Shown here: positions 35,301 through 47,300 of the stretch, piece by piece | How the letters are laid out: every line of letters starts with the position of its first letter | Numbering within the stretch: the stretch's first letter is position 1 | NCBI RefSeq assembly: GCF_964275005.1 | Contig: NC_092705.1 | Location: forward strand, 5,126,641 to 5,190,640 | Length of the DNA: 64,000 nucleotides | Direction: 5' to 3' | Source: Diadema setosum | Taxonomy: Eukaryota; Echinodermata; Echinoidea; Diadematoida; Diadematidae | Made by a program: the position numbers and the translations under genes | Notes under the pieces: model-generated | Databases searched by the model: none | Told to the model about the DNA's origin: nothing | The model's input: the letters and a program-made list of their open reading frames with translations, nothing else

Positions 35301-38300
35301 ATGTAAGTGTAAGTGCCTGAGTGCAGAAAAGGTCAAATCCCATCCGGAGTGAAAAACAGCAACATGCACATACAGTTGAACTTGTTCCCATGTGTTCGTA
35401 CATTTGTGTTACGTAAGCACAGTATTTGTCATTTTCACGCACGTGCACACACGCATGCAAGCTGTGTTGCTTCACAGCTATGCATGCTTGTGAGAGAGAA
35501 AAAAAATAGCAGAAACCTTGCAAGATCATCATAGAGAACAGCAATTATGTGTTGTTGCACCTACGTGTATCTGTTAAGTACTCTTAAGACTGTCTCCAAA
35601 TGAATCTTCTTATTGAATCTCCCTGGAGGCTTGATTGTACTTAATGACAACTCACTTTTTATTCTGTTGCTGGATACTTGATAGACCAAGGCCTATTGAA
35701 CTCTGAATTAATTTGAACTGTTGGCTTCTGTGCCGGTACCATTATCAACATTAATCATCCGAAGGCTGGTCAGCCCCTCCCCCTTCCCCCTTCCCCCCCC
35801 CCTCTCCATTAAAGACAAAAATGTTTTGTGGCCCCAGGTTGTGCTTTAATAGAGAATAAGAAAGGGGGGGGGGGAGTGTGAACTGCTTATAGTAATTTTA
35901 TACTGAGAGTCAATAAGACAAAGGGGAAGAAACTATTGTAACTGATTTTAATATCTAAGGAGTTGTTTTGTAATATTTATTTGCTCTTAAGATATTAAGT
36001 CTGCATGTCCTTGTCATACATTAACATTGTAGATGATCAGAATTTGACCATGAAATGTAAAGTCAGAGCTACCATGCAATGTCATTGTAAATCCACAACA
36101 AGTAATTTTCATGTTTGGATTGAGTTGTGATGTAGAGTATGCAATCCTGTGCATACCTCCGTTTAATTTAGAGTTCCTCTTCATTTTAAGGCAAACAATT
36201 TCAATTAGCCATTTTTGCCCACTAATGTAGTACTGTAGCCAAAGAGTCACCGACACCCACACATACACACACACACAATTTTTATCCTTTAGTTTTCTCG
36301 CAGTGAATGCAGAAAAGGGTGTGGAGTGCGATCGTAAAATTGTCACCCCAATTAGAAAAGAAAAAAAAAAGTACTAATTTGAATCCACTAGATCAGTGCA
36401 TCCTGTTTGTGCAAAACACATTACTCGATGGTAAGAAATAAACACACACAACGCTTTTTTGTGTGCACCCTAAGGCCCTTCATGATTAGATGATCCTGAA
36501 ACTCATTCATTAATCAGAAGTTTTACCTCGTGGCCACAACAGCACACAAAACTAGACTGGAGCTAGTCCTTGGATTGACTAATCAGTGCAGTATCGTACT
36601 GCAAGTTATGGTGCAGTAAGTAAAATGGTCATCCTGAAAAGTCTGCCAGGATGTCATAGCTGGCAGTTAGCATTATGAAATGGTTGGAAAGCCAGATTCC
36701 TGAAAATTTTGCACTGTGGAGTCTTTCTTTCTTCATTTTTTTTTTTTTTTTTAAATATGGTACAATTGAAGTACATTTCATGTCAGCTCTGACATACAAC
36801 ATACTGCTTGCTTCAAGGTCACCTGTGTAAAATTTATGCATGCTTTCTTCTTTTGTTCTGCTTCCTTCAGCCCCCACTCATGCATTCTCATGGTGAAGCT
36901 GCCATGTCATCATCCTTGTTCATTGTGATAGATTTTGAAATCATTCTTATTCCTTATCCCAATCACTATAAATTCTAAAACTCTGTACCCTGTATGTACC
37001 CAATTCACAGTTGTTCAAATGTAAAAGTCGGAAAATCAGCCCGAGTTCTGTTGATAACATACCGCACAAGACTGCAGTGGACGACCTTGGGTGTTTGCTG
37101 GACAGAGTTTGTGCATGAGGGTTACGAATTTTTGGCATTGTTTATCATGATTGAATGATGCGCTGATCATCTGCATTCCAAGAGAGAGGAGATGCATATA
37201 TACATGTGTAATACATTTCTGATAGTTGTGTCAGGAGAGTCTTCACAAATGAGCTTTCTACTGCAATGTTTGCCAGATAGGAATACCGGTAACCATGTTT
37301 ATATTTTATGGCTTAATGCACATTATCAGTGTTAGGAGTTGAAAAAATAAAGTGTATCAAGCTGATCCTAAATGGAAATGCTTCATAGTTTTTGATGGTC
37401 AGCTTGCACTGTTCAGTTTACACCTTCAGTTCTGTATATGAGCCATGACTTCCAATGTTAACCAACATGTAGCAGATTTGATGTGTTAGTTATAAATAGA
37501 ATCACAGTTTCTCTGGTACGGGTACCAACAAAGAGACTCAAAACTATGTACTGGTTGTGTCTTACAATGTACGTATGTATGCAATTGTATGATGTACAGT
37601 TGTACATGTACATTGTATTACAGATTATAATTGGCTGCAGCCACACTGGATACTGTAAAACATGATATATTCGCGGCATGAAATTTTTGGAGCCGACGGC
37701 CTTTTTTGCGGCATGAAATTTTTGCGAGTGGCATTCAATGCATAGTGTAGACGGGAACTTTTGCGTGCATTTTGATTTCATGAATCTTGCCGCTCGCAAA
37801 ATTCGCCAAATTAAAATGCACGCGATCATTCCTCGTTTTACGGTATTGCATTATGCTTCTTCCTTTTGATGCTCAATTTCTGTGAATTTTGGTAATACCA
37901 AGAGTCAACCACTGTGGCAAACCTAGGTCTATATTTTGAAATGAATTTATATCATGTTCTTTCCTTTTACATGAGTCTGTGGAGTTCCCTTGTTGTATAG
38001 GACATCCTGGTATATTTTGGCAGACACACAACAGTGAGATCTGTTGCTTGAAGGGCACTTGTTCTCTTGTTTCATATCTACTTCAGTTAGCAGTTAGTTT
38101 GCCTCAGTGTAGTGTACATTATGTGTGTGCATAAATACACCATAGGTTGACTATCATATAAACAAGTACATGTACATTGTATTTTTTTTAAACATGATGT
38201 TAGATATGTAGGTGCACAGAATCCAGAAGTGAAAAATTTATATACGATATGATAAATTTTTCATTAAAATTTATATTTGATGATAAATCTATCTAATTCC

Positions 38301-41300
38301 TTGCAAATATACTTATTGTAAGTTTGTGAGTCATATTACTTATTGTAATTTGTGAGTCATATACAGACATAAACATGCTTCCCTGATACAATTTCCCGTT
38401 TGCTCAGTTCAGGGACTCGCTGGTTCTGTGATTTTGATGTATTAGCAGGACAGAGTATTATTGACACTGTGCTTCATGTACAGTATGTAAACTAATTTAC
38501 AATTAAACACTAATGTCCACATTGACCTTGTATGTAGCAAGTTCAAATTTGGCACCACTGATGAAAGCTATGTATGTGATGCAACAGAAGACTTTTAAAT
38601 GATGAAGTATTCATAAGTTCATAATCTGTCCCTTTAATCTCATTCTGTATGAATATTGTTGCAGTGATTGAATTCACAGGGTAAATTATTGGAATGATGT
38701 GTTTGTGGAGAAAAAGAACTGAAAAAAACCAAAACAAACAACATTGTTTGCTCCTCCGATATTGCAAATGTCATTGGATGTTCAAATTCACCTGGTGGAC
38801 ATATTTTTAGAAATTGGCCACCTCTTGTTGTGGCCAAATGATACATCCCTGACGTCAATGTCAACTCAGCCCTCGTTCGGCTAAATGAGTGCATTTGCGT
38901 GCTGATCGATTCAGCAACCCCCCCCCCCCTCCCCAATCTGGTTTTCCATCATTCAGATTGGAGCTCCAAACAATGTGCAATGATTTGATGATTTCTATTG
39001 TGCACTTGATCACATTATTCCGTGACTGATTATTTTGTCATGAAAGGTGTTAGACTGATCATTACTAGTTTTTATTCATGACGTATTGTGCTCATGCAGT
39101 TCTGTGATATGACCAGAAATTGCACATTATGCATTTACAGGTGCATGATATCATTACTGAAATAAAATCAGCTTTAGATTTCAATTGAAATTTTGTAGAA
39201 TGATCTTCTACTCTTTATTCCGCAATTCTGCTATGAGAAGTACATTTTGAATGCAAAAGCTTCAAGTGCATGTCTGTAGACAATTTAATGTTTAAGTGAC
39301 TGTGGGCTCTCTTTTCTTGCATTACAAGTTTTGTTAGTGTGTGTCTGCTTTTTATATGCCATTTGAAATGAAAACTGAATAGATTGCAGAGCTAGTGAGC
39401 ATACATTTTGATAATAAGCATCAAAACAGTGCAGTGAGGCTGATACTGCAGGAAAAACAAAAATAAAACTGAAAAAAAAATATGGCAGGTTTTTAGTCTG
39501 ACAAACTGTATTCTTGCTACATTTTCAGCTTTTGCTGATATGTTGTGTATAGGGGGATTACCAATAATGGCAGTCACTGCAAATGAATTTAATTTTCCTT
39601 ATTTCAGGTTTAAAGAGAAATGAGACAAATTATTTGTGGAAATAATACATGTAGTTCAGTCTAAAATGTACATGTATATTCAGAAACCATCCCCCAACAA
39701 AGAAAAACATACAAAGCGATCTACTGTACATGTACCAATGTACATCTACATTGTATTCCTGATGTGATCTGTATCTACAGACTGGATTGATAATGTGTAG
39801 TTTTATATCATTTAGTGGATTTTCAAGGGCATTCTGCTTGGCTTACGGAATCATGATAAATCCTGTTTCTACATATTTCTGTAAAAATGACACATGATGT
39901 TCATAACCCAGGGACATGGGATATTCTTATGTTGTAGTCTGTTGTTACATCACAGTGCATAAGAATCCAAGAAGAGTTCAGTCATGTCAATCTATGGGTA
40001 GGATTCTGGCGATCATTTTGTGTATGGTACATGTATGAGATGTGATGTTCTGATATGTCTTGAGTGTAATGATAGTCAAGGCAACAGCAATTGCAGGGCC
40101 TGTGGAACATTTTAAATGGAGGAAAAAGGGAGGGATGATGGTCGTCTCTCTGCTCTTAGCGGGAAAGGAATCTTGGGATTAATCCCATTTGTTTGGTGTA
40201 CATGTATGTAGTGCATTGCTAATTTTGTAATTTCTTTGTAAATGTTTGGTTAATTTTTCCGTAAGGCAGAAATGTTTGGGGCTGTAGCCCCTTTCCTCCC
40301 TCTGGCCCCCCTGGTTACATGGCCCATGAATTCACTGCGAGATGCCCTCACGATCGAGTGTCTTTGGCTTTCGTAAACTCCCCTGTCATTTCACCACATT
40401 AGACGTTGAATTGATTTGTCAGGCATCACATGGTGTTGGCTCGCTTCGGGAAAGCAATTAGACAGCAAGTGTCCTGTTTATGAGATCTGTGACAAGCTGG
40501 TGGCGACGAGAATTCCTGCCCGCAGCACAATGCAAATAAGTATTGCTCCCCAGAGCAACGAGGAAGATTCCTTTGCGTCTGTGCATGGGTGCGCGTTTGT
40601 TTAAGTCCTTGCATCCCAACGATGCAATTTTTACATTAAGGGTACTAATAACGTCCAATGGAGCAACAGTGTGTGCAGGACAGATCGGACAGTAGCCCCT
40701 CCCCATCAGTAATGGGCCTACATGCTTGGTAGTATCCGGATTGCTACCAGTGTGCCGATGAAGATTTCTGTTTATGATCTAATGAAGTCTTTGCATGCTA
40801 GAAGTGTAGAGTTACACCATCCATGCAATTGTGAAATTGCATGTAGCGATAGTATATACAGCATACGAGGAGTTCAATGTAGTAGTGATCTACTTTTGCA
40901 AAGTTATTGGTCCTGTGTGTGTGTGGGTGAGTGTCTGTGGGTTTATGCATGTCTGTGTGTGTGTGTGTCCATGCATGCATGTGTGCATGTGTGATTTACA
41001 GGAAAATACAACATGTGTGCATTTGTCTGTTAGTGTGTGTGTCAGGGAAGGGGGGGGGGGGGGGGAGGTGGTATCCAGTTTCCTGAACAGAAATATAAAT
41101 CACAGACAACAAATTTGACCAGTATTTTCTTTTGGGTGCATCTCTAGTTGTATTTTTATTTCCCAATTACTTCAGTGTTTAAATTTTGTTTGTTTGTTTG
41201 TTTGTTTGTTTGTTTTTGCCTGAGATAACATTAAAGTTTGTCAATGATAAATCATATTTTATTGTTGTAGGATGTCTATGAGATTGAAAGATACCTACAT

Positions 41301-44300
41301 GTACTGCATGCCCCTAATCATAGAGAACTCAGAGATAGCTACTCCCCACAATTCTCTATCCCTCCCCCTCTCTCTCTACATACGGTACTCAGTCATATTA
41401 GTATAAAATAGATATAATGAATTATTGGCTAATGTATGAGTATATTAGTACACACATAGATGTACATTCTCTACTTTGAGAGTAGCCTGACATATCCCTT
41501 TAAGATGAGAAGGTAAAGAAAAATTAGCTCTCCCTCTCTTGTGCATTGGGAGGGGATACTCAAAAGACATACATTTGTTTCCATGGGTATTTGCAGTTGA
41601 TTTTGATTGAGATAGTGAATCATAGCATGAATTTTGTTCCTCTGCAAATTGTAAAGTGATTCAATGTGTCTACAGAAGATAACCAATTCAAGGTCTTTTA
41701 AGAATGACAAAAAAGAAATATTTGTAATGAGTGAGAGCTGAAAAATGTGCCTTTCCCTGATGCAAATCATTCTATGGATAAGATTGTTTTCTTCCCCATG
41801 AGACTCATAGCTCATTCATTCATTCATTCTTTGTAAAACATGTTATACAAAGAGATGTGACAACAATACAGTGTATGTAAACAACATCAATATGACAACG
41901 CAACACATAAAACTTTAAGTTGCTGAGTGAAGTTGTTGATAAGAAGACAATGTGTCCTTATTTAAACTAGCCCAGGGGAAAATGATTGCAGTGTTTTTTG
42001 TCATTTCTTTCTATGAAAAAACCCACACATATTGGCACACACACACATACCACAAACACATGCAAACACTTTCAATACAAGACACCTACAACCACAAACA
42101 CGCCCTGTCTTGCTAAAATCATATCAATGCACTATTGTGCAGAATCATTGTCATTTACCAGTTTTAGATTACTTAATTTTCAAGTTATAACTTCGAAGAT
42201 TTTTTTTAAAGCATTCACTGTCTTATTAAATTTTACATAATGAGGAATACAATTCCTGATTTGTGGAGCTTGAAAGAGTATAGAATAGGCAAATTGATGT
42301 AAAGCTGATATCCCCCTTTAAAGGGGTATAAACATGTAGGCAGGCTTCCTACAAGGATATACAGAGCACTGGGGTCTGAGGGCAGAAGTGTGCGGAGGTG
42401 AAATGCACATTATGCCGAGAATTCCTTGTTCGTGGCATTTCAATCAGGTCTCCAGCGGTGCGCAAATAACGTCTAGCTCGATATCTCCCCGACTGCCTTG
42501 CATACTTAATGAGGTCTTGTTTCAGGGGATGCAATCGGCCTTGTCTGATTTCAGTATTGATCTTTTTTGAGATATCCAGCAAATGGTTTTGCAGGCAGTG
42601 TGTGTGTTTGAATATTGTGTGGAAATCAATTCTGTCTTTTAGTTTTATTGAATAGTGTATAAATGTGGTGTGATGTGAAGTTGAACACGATCTTGCTTGA
42701 AATACCAGCATGTTGCTTTAACCCTATTCACTGGGCATACATAAGAAAATGCCTTGTTTCCTAAAATTGTAAAGTCTAATTTCTGTCATGAAATGAAATA
42801 CAGGCTCTTACGTATATCTTAACTATCATTAGTGCAGAATGTTATGCAGATAGATACATAGAAATTGCTCGTCAGTTGCTGATCTTCTGATGTGCATCTT
42901 GTATACTTGATAACACTCATGCCATGTACATGTACCTTACAAAAAGACAGTTCAACATATGTTTAACCTTAATTTTGTGACAGGATTTCATCTCAACCCA
43001 TGATTATGTTGTTACATTGTATCTGTGACTGTACCATTTCAGATGTTCTCTCTAGTTCTCAAGTAGTTCATAATGAGAATATACTGGAAATAAATATGTA
43101 TCAATCATAATGCAGCATCCTGTTTAAATTCATCCAGGGTAAAAGGAAATTTTCGCATGACATGTTTTGGTGATGGACTTGATTTTGTCTCTTTTATACC
43201 CTCCCTGCTTTCTCTATGCTCTTTCTCTGTCATTCTGTCTTGTCCTACCGTATCTGAACAATCTGTATCTGTATCAATGAATCTATAAAAGATGCGACTA
43301 TATGTATGCGTTCCTGCTTCATCTGCCCCTGTCTTATGTTATCTCTGTACTCTTTTAAAAAATGGAGTAAAATGTTCACTCTTGAAAGAGTGAATAACAG
43401 AAAAGAGTGAATTTAGAGTGAAATAGGAGTGAATTTTGAGTAGATGTTCATTTTCACTCATTTTGGAGTGACCTCATGGATCACTCGAAAATTTTGGAGT
43501 GATCCCTGAGGTCACTCCAAAATAAGTGAAAATGAACATTTTCACTCAAAATTCTCTCCTGTTTCACTCTACATTCACTCTTTTCAACATTCACTCTTTC
43601 AAGAGTGAACATTTTCACTCAATTTTTTTAAAGAGTATGTTATGCCGTCCACCCTCTGTTTCTCTGTTTTACGTGAATCTCATATTGCTCGATCTGGCTG
43701 CATGGTAATAATGAAAAGTGATGTACTGTATTTCTCACTTTCCTCTGTATCTGTCTCTCCATTAGCATTATCTCTCCTTCTCCCTCTCTCTCTCTCCTCG
43801 TCAGCCAGCATGAATCTTTGTTTGACGTTTATGAATAATGAAGCTGTTTGCACCTCCCTTTCCTGTTGGATTCCCCCCCCCCCCCCGGCTCTTTCTCGCT
43901 TTCATTCTCTATCTGACTATCTAATTCACTCTGTCTGAGCAGTCATGGATGACACCATGTAATTTTGACAACCTAATTAATAAGCGAGAATGCTGCAAGC
44001 CGTTCTTCTGTAATTCGTTTTTGGCTTGATTGCCGAAACAGCACTGATTGGACGCTACCTTTTTATTATTTTTTTTTTTGCTATGACAATGATTGACAGT
44101 AATTCATTTTACAATGACCAATTTTTACTAAAAGGGTGGTTTCTCACAAGTGAAAAAAGTAAATGTGAACAAGAACTTACAAATCAGCAAAAGGATTGGA
44201 AGGATGAGGAGGAATATAGAGTGAAAATGATAGGTAATTTGATAGATTATATTGCCTTACATGATATCTGAAGTACATATCAAAATGGTGTCTTTGTCAT

Positions 44301-47300
44301 TTGTGGTTTGTTAGAGAGCACTTAAATTATAGAAAAAGTATATCGCAGTCATTTTCCCACTCGAAACAGTTACATACATGTACACTTATTCATCAGCAAT
44401 ATGTACAATATACATTGTAGATGATGACATGTGGTAGAGTGAACCTGCATGTAGATGAATGTTCCATCTGGAGGGCTTGAAGTGCTATTGTAAGGGATTT
44501 TAATGTCTTGGGACATAGCTGGGCAGTGTATTTTCACTCGAATATCATTTTAAAACCTTTCGGTTTAGAATATTTTGTATATTCCCTACAGCAAAAGTCA
44601 CTATCCAGTTTATCACACGCAAGTTTGTAGTCATTGTTCTACATATTGTATGAGAACACAATTTCCGTTTATACTTTCCCTGTATACATGGCATACAGTA
44701 TGTGTTGTATATTTCACAGTAATACATTCAGTTCAATTCAAAATGATTTTATTTCCATATAAAGTAATACAAAGTAATATACATAATATGTAGTATATTA
44801 TGTATATTACATGTAGTAATATAGATAACATGTAGTACAATAATTGTATGTATTGCAAATAATGGATTTGTAAGAGAGTAACAAAGTGAGATTTAGTAGT
44901 ATTTGTGTTCAGTGAGGGATGGGGTAATATTTTTATGTGCAGGATCAATGTTCAAGCCACAATGTGTCACTGTGTATATTTTAATACCAGAGAAGGTAGA
45001 CATCTCAGGAATGTGATATTTGCCAGACTTGATGGATCTAGCTGAGATGTCATATCCCCAAACTGCCCTGATGTGACGTCATATCGTAAAATTTGACTGT
45101 GCTGTTAGTATCAGTGGAATAGTTTGGAGATGGTTCTGCCGCATGCAGTCTGACATGATGCTCTGGGTTAATTGTAAATCATTGGAACAGAAAAAAAAGA
45201 ATACTGTAGAAGTGGATATTTTCGCGCGACTAATTTTTCGCGCTAGGCCGGGTCAGAAGAGTTTCGCGTGTTTTTAATTCCGCGGAATCAAGACATCACG
45301 CACAGGAACGTATGGCAAGCAAAAATATTCGCGTGTTTTTATTTTCGCGCTAGTTTCTGGTTGCGCGAAATGCGCGAAAATTTCAACACTGCGAAAATTT
45401 CCACTTTTACAGTAATGGCTTATGGGGCACAGATTATTGTATAATGAAAAAAAGAAAAAGAAAAGAACATAAGCCCTCTTTGTACTCCTGAGGGATAACA
45501 CATTGCCTATCAAAATCATCAGCAAAGAAGACATGCATGAGTAAATTTTATGTTGACATGAATTTGAGTTAAAATTTTTCCCTTCATTACATTGTCCCCT
45601 GTCCATGCAGTAGTGAAAACCATTCAGCATAGCTTTTTGTGACATGTATGTAAACTTCTCTTGATTCTTTTGTTTCCCATAGTCCTTTGAGCGTGTCTTG
45701 GTGGAAAACAAGCTCCACGGCCTGTCACCTAGCCTCTCAGATGCTATTGGGAGCATCCCGCGATGGCAACTGATCCAAGCGGCCCTTCCTCACCTCATGC
45801 ACTGCTGCGCAGCTCTTCTCAACAACAGGGCCAAGCTGGGTCATGCCGACAAGTTGGGCGTGGCAGAGACCAAGCTGCTGTACACCCTCCATTGGGTACT
45901 CCTCGATGCCCCCGATGAATGTGCCCAGGAGAACAGCTCAGATGATTCCCAGAGTGACACTTCTAGCCACATGGTCCTGGAACACCCGCTGACCACGCTC
46001 CAACTCTTTGTGTACCTGTTTGCTCCGCTGGTCTACAGCGTCAAGGAGTCTGATTTGACGTTTCGGTTGGAGAGCGGCCTAAAGTTATGGCGTGCCTTGT
46101 GGGATCACAAACAGCCGGACATACCGAGTATGTCAGGTTTGGTCAAACCAAGACGTATCATTCGTGTTGGAAGGCGGCATCACCAGATGAAAACGAGTCC
46201 AGTCATGAACAAGGTGGCGCCAAAGATAGAAAATAAGATAGATGAGGTGGAGGAGAAGAAAGAAGAGGAGCCCGAGCCAAAGGAAGAGAAGAAAGACCAG
46301 GAGAAGGAGCCCGAGAAAGAGGAAGATGAAAAGGAGGAGCACCGACCTATTGTACCCCTGGCGGACATATCAGAGGTCAGTAGGTTGAGCACTCCTGCAG
46401 ATGTTCCTTCAGTGAGCTTGGAAATCATTTGTGAGATGTGCAACACTCCTGTCACAGGCAACCAAGCCTGCAGCTGTGGGAACCTGAAGGTGTCTTCAGG
46501 ATTCAACTATGCCCAACTCCAGGATGGCCTGAAGGCAGTCCAGAAGCGGAAAGATTCCGACCCTAATGCATCCAAGATGGCCCCTAGATCAGCACCTGTG
46601 GACTTTTCCCCTCCTCCCATTCGGAAAGTGCGTCCTCAAACATTGGAATTGTCGGGAGAGGGCAGCAACAGCAAAGATGATGTCGGAAATCATGATGACC
46701 ATTCAAATACGGCGTTTACTCCGCCATCTTCTCCTCCTCCAGAGATACCGGTCAGGCGATTACCTCAGCGACTGAATGATGTCTGCTCTGCAACACTGTT
46801 TGATGTTTCCGTCTTGCGTTGCCTGTTTAGTCCACACTGGGCTGAGGATGGTGTCTACTGGGCTCTGACATACATCTTAACTCGTCTCAGACAGATATCA
46901 GATGAGACCATTGCGGCAGAGCGGGTGAGGCAGAGAAGCAATTCCTCACCCATCCCACAAATCACTGTCTCACTCTTCAATCCGGCTCCTGGCCCACCAC
47001 CAAAGAAATTCTCAGTTCCGACTTCTTACATGGGAACGTCGCTGGATAGTGCCTTTCGCATGGCCGAGGTTCGGCAGAGAGAGGCACAGGCATTCACGGG
47101 CTCACCTAAAAAGATTAAGCTGGATCAATCTCAATCCAGTTTTGCTCCACCCAAGAAGGTCCATCTGATGGAGAGAAAGGGATCAATTGAAAGGAGGAAC
47201 AGCATTGAGCGCAAAGGTGGACCAGATGCTGCGCGCACTGCCAAGTTTCCTAGGAAGACAGGGCGAGTTTCTGGCAGAGCAAAGGTAGGAAGCTCCCTAG

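Larger units (their letters stand above)
33974..45682 (+). other. UNC80 intron 2, 11.7 kb
   Basis: Large intron with the elements listed at 34578, 37651, 43349 and 45202, poly-G/poly-C runs at 34018, 35788, 35864, 38919, 41048 and 43875, (GTTT)n at 41187-41215, and possible conserved segments near 38840, 40390, 42370 and 43935. No additional coding exon was recognised. Confidence 0.8.
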
